Assembly: GCA_910577015.1 (NCBI GenBank)
Contig: CAJTKU010000034.1
Span: 1-9,028, forward strand
From: an uncultured Lachnospiraceae bacterium
GTDB taxonomy: Bacteria > Bacillota > Clostridia > Lachnospirales > Lachnospiraceae
Reading direction: 5' to 3'
Length of the DNA: 9,028 nt
Part shown: piece by piece, positions 6,640-9,028 of the stretch
Numbering within the stretch: the first letter of the stretch is position 1
Layout: every line of letters begins with the position of its first letter
The notes under the pieces: model-generated
Told to the model about the DNA's origin: nothing
The model's input: the letters and a program-made list of their open reading frames with translations, nothing else
Databases searched by the model: none
Position numbers and translations under genes: made by a program

Positions 6640-6668
6640 ATTTTATGCTAAAATGATACTTATGTCAA
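6640..6668 (-). promoter_or_regulatory. SigA promoter of rny
   Basis: On the minus strand a perfect TTGACA (6663-6668), a 17-bp spacer and TAAAAT (6640-6645; 5 of 6 matches) form a strong promoter. The start would be near 6633, about 160 nt ahead of the rny ATG. The -35 box is embedded in the dyad ATACTT-N5-AAGTAT (6656-6672), a possible operator. Confidence 0.78.
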
Positions 6669-6679
6669 GTATTGAAACA

Positions 6680-6697
6680 GAAAAACTCGGGTTTTTC
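6680..6697 (-). terminator. Weak terminator-like hairpin after recX
   Basis: Starting three bases after the recX stop, GAAAAAC-CCGA-GTTTTTC (6697-6680, minus strand) makes a 7-bp AT-rich stem followed by TGTTTC. The low GC content and broken T-tract make it a weak intrinsic terminator at best, so some read-through from recA-recX into rny is likely. Confidence 0.4.
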
Positions 6698-6700
6698 ACT

Positions 6701-7309
6701 TCAGTTTCCCAACGCCTTCCTGATTTTATCCGCATCGAATCCCCGGCGCGCCAAAAAAGCATACGTCCTTTGCTTTTCCTTTGCGTCTGCCTCTTCTGCA
6801 TCATACTTTCGCTTTTGCAGAAGCTTCCGAATCTGCTCCTCCTCATCCTGCTCATTTCCGTCGTCTTCCCACTCTGTCCACGCTTTCGCAATGATATCTG
6901 CAGAAATGCCCTTGTTTAACAAATCGTTTTCTATTCTTCTCCTGCTTTTATGGGAATGGCTGCATCGTATAAACTCGCCTGCATAGCGGAAATCATCAAC
7001 GTAACCAAAAGACGCCACATAATCCAGCGCTTCTTCTATCGTCTCTTCCGGATAGAAGCCCTGTTTCAGTTTAAGGCGCAGCTGCGCCCTGGTATAATCC
7101 CTTGATTTTAAAAGGTTCATGCATCTTAACCTGGCACGTTTGGGAAGAACTTCACGGAGAATCTCCTGATATGTTTTATCATTTATGGGCATTTGTTCCC
7201 TCAGCCCGTATCTGCGCAGTTCGCCTTTGTACAAAACAAAGGCGAACGCATCATCGATATATACTTTTACTTTAGAAGCGGTGTACTCCGCAAGAAGCGT
7301 AATTATCAT
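6701..7309 (-). CDS. recX: Regulatory protein RecX
   Basis: This 202-residue cytoplasmic protein binds and modulates RecA filaments. It has the family's three-helix repeats: an N-terminal basic-charged region (about 1-55), then helices around RARLRCMNLLKSRDYTRAQL (58-77), the signature FGYVDDFRYA (about 101-110), RRRIENDLLNKGI (about 123-135), and a third repeat near the C-terminus (RTYAFLARRGFD). The length is usual for Firmicute RecX. The ATG at 7309 is chosen because GGGGA lies 6 bases upstream. The frame is open to 7417, but the extra N-terminal stretch is compositionally unlike coding sequence and has no ribosome site at its ends. It lies 117 bases after recA on the same strand with no clear promoter between, so co-expression under SOS control is likely. 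Confidence 0.92.
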   Translation of the reverse strand: MIITLLAEYTASKVKVYIDDAFAFVLYKGELRRYGLREQMPINDKTYQEILREVLPKRARLRCMNLLKSRDYTRAQLRLKLKQGFYPEETIEEALDYVASFGYVDDFRYAGEFIRCSHSHKSRRRIENDLLNKGISADIIAKAWTEWEDDGNEQDEEEQIRKLLQKRKYDAEEADAKEKQRTYAFLARRGFDADKIRKALGN

Positions 7310-7426
7310 TTTAATCCCCATGCATATCGCATGCAGCGCTTGTGATACTGCCCAAATACGAAATGTAAAAAATTTATTATTCACGCTAACCAACATTTTG
7401 CTGCTGCGCGGCAACACAAAGTCCTC

Positions 7427-8500
7427 TTATTTCTCTGCTTTTTTTGATGAAAGCGCGTCTGCTTTTGCTCCGGCCGTGCCGGCGCTTTCTTCTTCACCGG
7501 CATTCGCGTGCAGACCAAAGTGGTCCCTTACTTTTTTCTCCACTTCATCGCAAACCGCACGATTGTCCTTCAGGTACTGCTTGGCATTTTCCCTGCCCTG
7601 TCCAATCTTATTGCCTTCATAGGCATACCACGCGCCGGATTTGTTAATGATGCCGATATCGGTCGCCAAATCCAAAATATCTCCTGTGACAGATATGCCT
7701 TCTCCAAACATAATATCAAACTCTGCCTCTTTAAAAGGCGGCGCTATCTTATTCTTAACCACTTTCACGCGGGTCCTGTTTCCGATTACTTCCCCGGCCT
7801 GCTTTAAAGATTCAATACGGCGCACATCCAAACGGACGGAAGAATAAAACTTTAATGCCCTGCCGCCCGTGGTGGTTTCCGGATTGCCGAACATAACGCC
7901 TACTTTTTCACGCAGCTGGTTGATAAATATGACAGTACAGTTGGACTTGCTGATGACGGCCGTCAGCTTTCTCAACGCCTGTGACATCAGCCTTGCCTGC
8001 AAACCCACGTGGCTGTCTCCCATATCGCCTTCGATTTCCGCTTTGGGAACCAATGCGGCTACAGAGTCCACAACCACAATGTCTATAGCGCCGGAACGAA
8101 CCATGGTCTCCGTAATCTCCAGCGCCTGCTCCCCGCTGTCCGGCTGGGATATGTAAAGGTTATCAATATCCACTCCGATGTTTTTGGCATATACCGGGTC
8201 AAGCGCATGTTCGGCGTCGATAAATCCGGCAATGCCTCCCCTCTTCTGCACTTCGGCAATCATATGCAGGGTAACCGTGGTCTTACCGCTGGACTCAGGC
8301 CCGTATATCTCAACAATCCTGCCTTTGGGTATGCCGCCCAGTCCCAGCGCCACATCCAGACTCAGGGAACCGGTCGGAATGGTCTCCACATTCATCTGTG
8401 CAGAGGGGTCCCCGAGTTTCATAACCGCGCCTTTGCCGTATTGCTTTTCTATCTGCACGAGGGCAGCGTCCAATGCTTTTAGTTTTTCTGCTTTTTCCAT
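7427..8500 (-). CDS. recA: Recombinase RecA
   Basis: This 357-residue ATP-dependent strand-exchange protein forms filaments on single-stranded DNA, drives homologous recombination and triggers LexA self-cleavage. Seen: the Walker A motif GPESSGKT (67-74), the catalytic glutamate in FIDAEHALDP (93-102), Walker B in IVVVDSVAAL (141-150), the L1 region EGDMGDSHVGLQAR (157-170), and L2 in NQLREKVGVMFGNPETTTGG (194-213). The core is complete. The C-terminal tail (about 335-357) is an Ala/Gly/Lys-rich low-complexity stretch ending in KKAEK, less acidic than in E. coli. The ATG at 8500 is preceded by GGAGG with 5 bases of spacing. An ATG four codons upstream (8512) overlaps that site and is rejected. 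The SOS promoter lies directly upstream and recX follows. Confidence 0.98.
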   Translation of the reverse strand: MEKAEKLKALDAALVQIEKQYGKGAVMKLGDPSAQMNVETIPTGSLSLDVALGLGGIPKGRIVEIYGPESSGKTTVTLHMIAEVQKRGGIAGFIDAEHALDPVYAKNIGVDIDNLYISQPDSGEQALEITETMVRSGAIDIVVVDSVAALVPKAEIEGDMGDSHVGLQARLMSQALRKLTAVISKSNCTVIFINQLREKVGVMFGNPETTTGGRALKFYSSVRLDVRRIESLKQAGEVIGNRTRVKVVKNKIAPPFKEAEFDIMFGEGISVTGDILDLATDIGIINKSGAWYAYEGNKIGQGRENAKQYLKDNRAVCDEVEKKVRDHFGLHANAGEEESAGTAGAKADALSSKKAEK

Positions 8501-8530
8501 GTTTTCCTCCATTTTAAGAATCCTATTTTA

Positions 8531-8548
8531 ACAGGTGCTTTTACCTGT
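8531..8548 (-). other. Dyad in the recA 5' leader
   Basis: ACAGGT-N6-ACCTGT (8531-8548) is a perfect 6-bp inverted repeat abutting the downstream LexA box. In the transcript it would be a small hairpin about 30 nt ahead of the start codon. There is no T-run after it, so it is not a terminator. Its role is unknown. Confidence 0.45.
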
Positions 8549-8560
8549 GAACAAACGTTC
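8549..8560. promoter_or_regulatory. LexA (SOS) box, downstream copy
   Basis: GAAC-AAAC-GTTC (8549-8560) matches both arms of the Bacillus/clostridial LexA site GAAC-N4-GTTC exactly. It lies at about +5 to +16 relative to the predicted recA start point (near 8564), where bound LexA would block the polymerase. Confidence 0.85.
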
Positions 8561-8570
8561 TGATAATTTT

Positions 8571-8599
8571 AGAATAAAACATTTGTTCTGTTTTGTCAA
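8571..8599 (-). promoter_or_regulatory. SigA promoter of recA
   Basis: On the minus strand a perfect TTGACA (8594-8599), a 17-bp spacer and TATTCT (8571-8576; 4 of 6 matches) form the recA promoter. The start would be near 8564, leaving a leader of about 63 nt. An A-run just upstream of the -35 box could act as an UP element. Its spacer consists largely of a LexA box. Confidence 0.82.
8577..8588. promoter_or_regulatory. LexA (SOS) box, promoter-spacer copy
   Basis: On the minus strand GAAC-AAAT-GTTT (8588-8577) matches the GAAC-N4-GTTC site with one mismatch. It fills most of the spacer between the -35 and -10 elements of recA. Its centre is 28 bp from the perfect copy, so two LexA dimers could bind the promoter. 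Confidence 0.75.
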
Positions 8600-8818
8600 T
8601 CCTTTTTTAGGATATCATTTTTAATGTCCCATAATCTACCCTTTTAAACATTCCCCCTTCCTTTTCTTCCATATTTATTTTTCTTCTTTACACAGGGGAG
8701 AAATGGCGATACGCCGAATCTGTCTCAGAAATATTTCAATGAAAAAAATATAACATATTCCGTTTTGTTTTGCAAGCAGACTATATCACAGAAATCCCTA
8801 ACTATTGCGTTGATGACT

Positions 8819-8849
8819 TTTACCCCACCTCTGCGGAATTTACCCCACC
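8819..8849. repeat. Two direct copies of TTTACCCCACC
   Basis: The 11-bp unit TTTACCCCACC occurs at 8819-8829 and 8839-8849, exactly 20 bp apart, so both copies face the same side of the helix. A looser relative, TTAACCCC, is at 8877-8884. Phased repeats like this suit protein binding, for example a transposase at an insertion-sequence end or a regulator. No inverted partner is present in the window. Confidence 0.7.
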
Positions 8850-8860
8850 CCGATTTTGAT

Positions 8861-8876
8861 TCGACAAATCGACAAA
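8861..8876. repeat. Tandem TCGACAAA pair
   Basis: TCGACAAA is repeated head to tail at 8861-8868 and 8869-8876. It overlaps the dyad CGATTT (8851-8856) / AAATCG (8866-8871). Confidence 0.6.
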
Positions 8877-8920
8877 TTAACCCCTTGCTTTTGCGCGGAA
8901 ACCGGCATAAAATGATTTCA

Positions 8921-8940
8921 GCGGAACGCTCCGCAGCGTT
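8921..8940. promoter_or_regulatory. Overlapping dyads touching the right-edge -35 box
   Basis: GCGGA-ACGC-TCCGC (8921-8934) and AACGCT-CCGC-AGCGTT (8925-8940) are both perfect inverted repeats. They overlap and cannot form at once as hairpins. The second ends on the first base of the -35 box at 8940, a typical operator position. Confidence 0.4.
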
Positions 8941-8968
8941 TGACAGATGCGGCAGAATCTGCTACAAT
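8940..8968 (+). promoter_or_regulatory. Strong rightward promoter leading out of the window
   Basis: A perfect TTGACA (8940-8945), a 17-bp spacer and TACAAT (8963-8968; 5 of 6 matches) preceded by TGC, an extended -10 element, make a strong SigA promoter on the plus strand. Transcription would start near 8975. No start codon with a ribosome site follows before 9028, so the gene it serves lies beyond the window and cannot be named. Confidence 0.7.
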
Positions 8969-9028
8969 AAAAGCACAAAAGGGAATACTGCCGATAGACG
9001 GTCAGCCCCGATAAAATTACTTACAAAG

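Larger units (their letters stand above)
8600..9028. other. Gene-poor stretch upstream of recA
   Basis: No frame longer than a few dozen codons with a ribosome site is seen here. From 8600 to about 8810 it is AT-rich with long pyrimidine and A runs. Two tiny frames occur: 8607-8651 on the minus strand (14 residues, AAGGA 7 bases upstream) and 8703-8753 on the plus strand (16 residues, too-close GGGGAG). I do not recognise either. From about 8811 the character changes to CCCC-rich repeats, dyads and a rightward promoter. Confidence 0.6.

Noticed and set aside
8009..8482. 157-codon open frame opposite recA
   Set aside because: recA is unambiguous on the other strand; this is a shadow of it.
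8703..8753. 16-codon plus-strand frame MAIRRICLRNISMKKI after GGGGAG
   Set aside because: The purine run is only 2-3 bases from the ATG, no promoter is seen, and the peptide is not recognised; kept only as a note.
1..9028. CRISPR arrays, tRNA or rRNA genes, riboswitches, T-boxes
   Set aside because: No regularly spaced repeats, cloverleaf patterns, rRNA-like stretches or known riboswitch core motifs were seen.

Overview
The window carries eight complete protein-coding genes and no RNA gene. It looks like a core chromosomal segment of a spore-forming, low-to-mid-GC Firmicute, most likely a member of the Clostridia close to Lachnospiraceae. The reasons are a recA-recX-rny gene run, a stage II sporulation protein M gene between nudF and xerD as in Bacillus and many clostridia, SigA-type promoters, Bacillus-type LexA boxes and AGGAGG-like ribosome binding sites. 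The taxonomic call is an inference from gene order and style, not from a marker comparison.

Left part (1-2165): a type I DAHP synthase gene (first step of the shikimate pathway) runs rightward from its own promoter and converges on xerD. A perfect 11-bp hairpin lies between them and overlaps the xerD stop codon. xerD has its own consensus-like SigA promoter just after spoIIM.

Middle (2165-4850): reading leftward, a class I aminotransferase (subgroup Ic aspartate aminotransferase type), a Nudix ADP-ribose pyrophosphatase and SpoIIM. The first two probably form an operon. spoIIM has a SigE-like promoter in the short gap before it, which would uncouple sporulation expression from housekeeping expression and places its start at the internal ATG at 2791. 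The order nudF-spoIIM-xerD is the Bacillus subtilis order without fur.

Right part (4850-8600): again leftward, recA, recX and rny (RNase Y). recA has a textbook SOS promoter, with one LexA box between -35 and -10 and a second just past the start point. recX follows after 117 bases, probably on the same transcript. rny has its own strong promoter and a leader of about 160 nt holding a large composite hairpin, a 16-codon upstream ORF and a Shine-Dalgarno sequence inside a small dyad. It ends at a strong intrinsic terminator (4857-4896).

Right edge (8501-9028): no substantial gene. It holds the recA promoter, then AT-rich sequence, then a repeat-rich patch (two TTTACCCCACC copies at a 20-bp period, a tandem TCGACAAA pair, overlapping dyads) and a strong rightward promoter reading out of the window. 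This may be the end of an insertion sequence or the control region of an unseen gene.

Most of the window is ordinary housekeeping sequence. I see no new defence, mobile or metabolic system. The points most worth a second look are the rny leader, the SigE-like spoIIM promoter and the right-edge patch.
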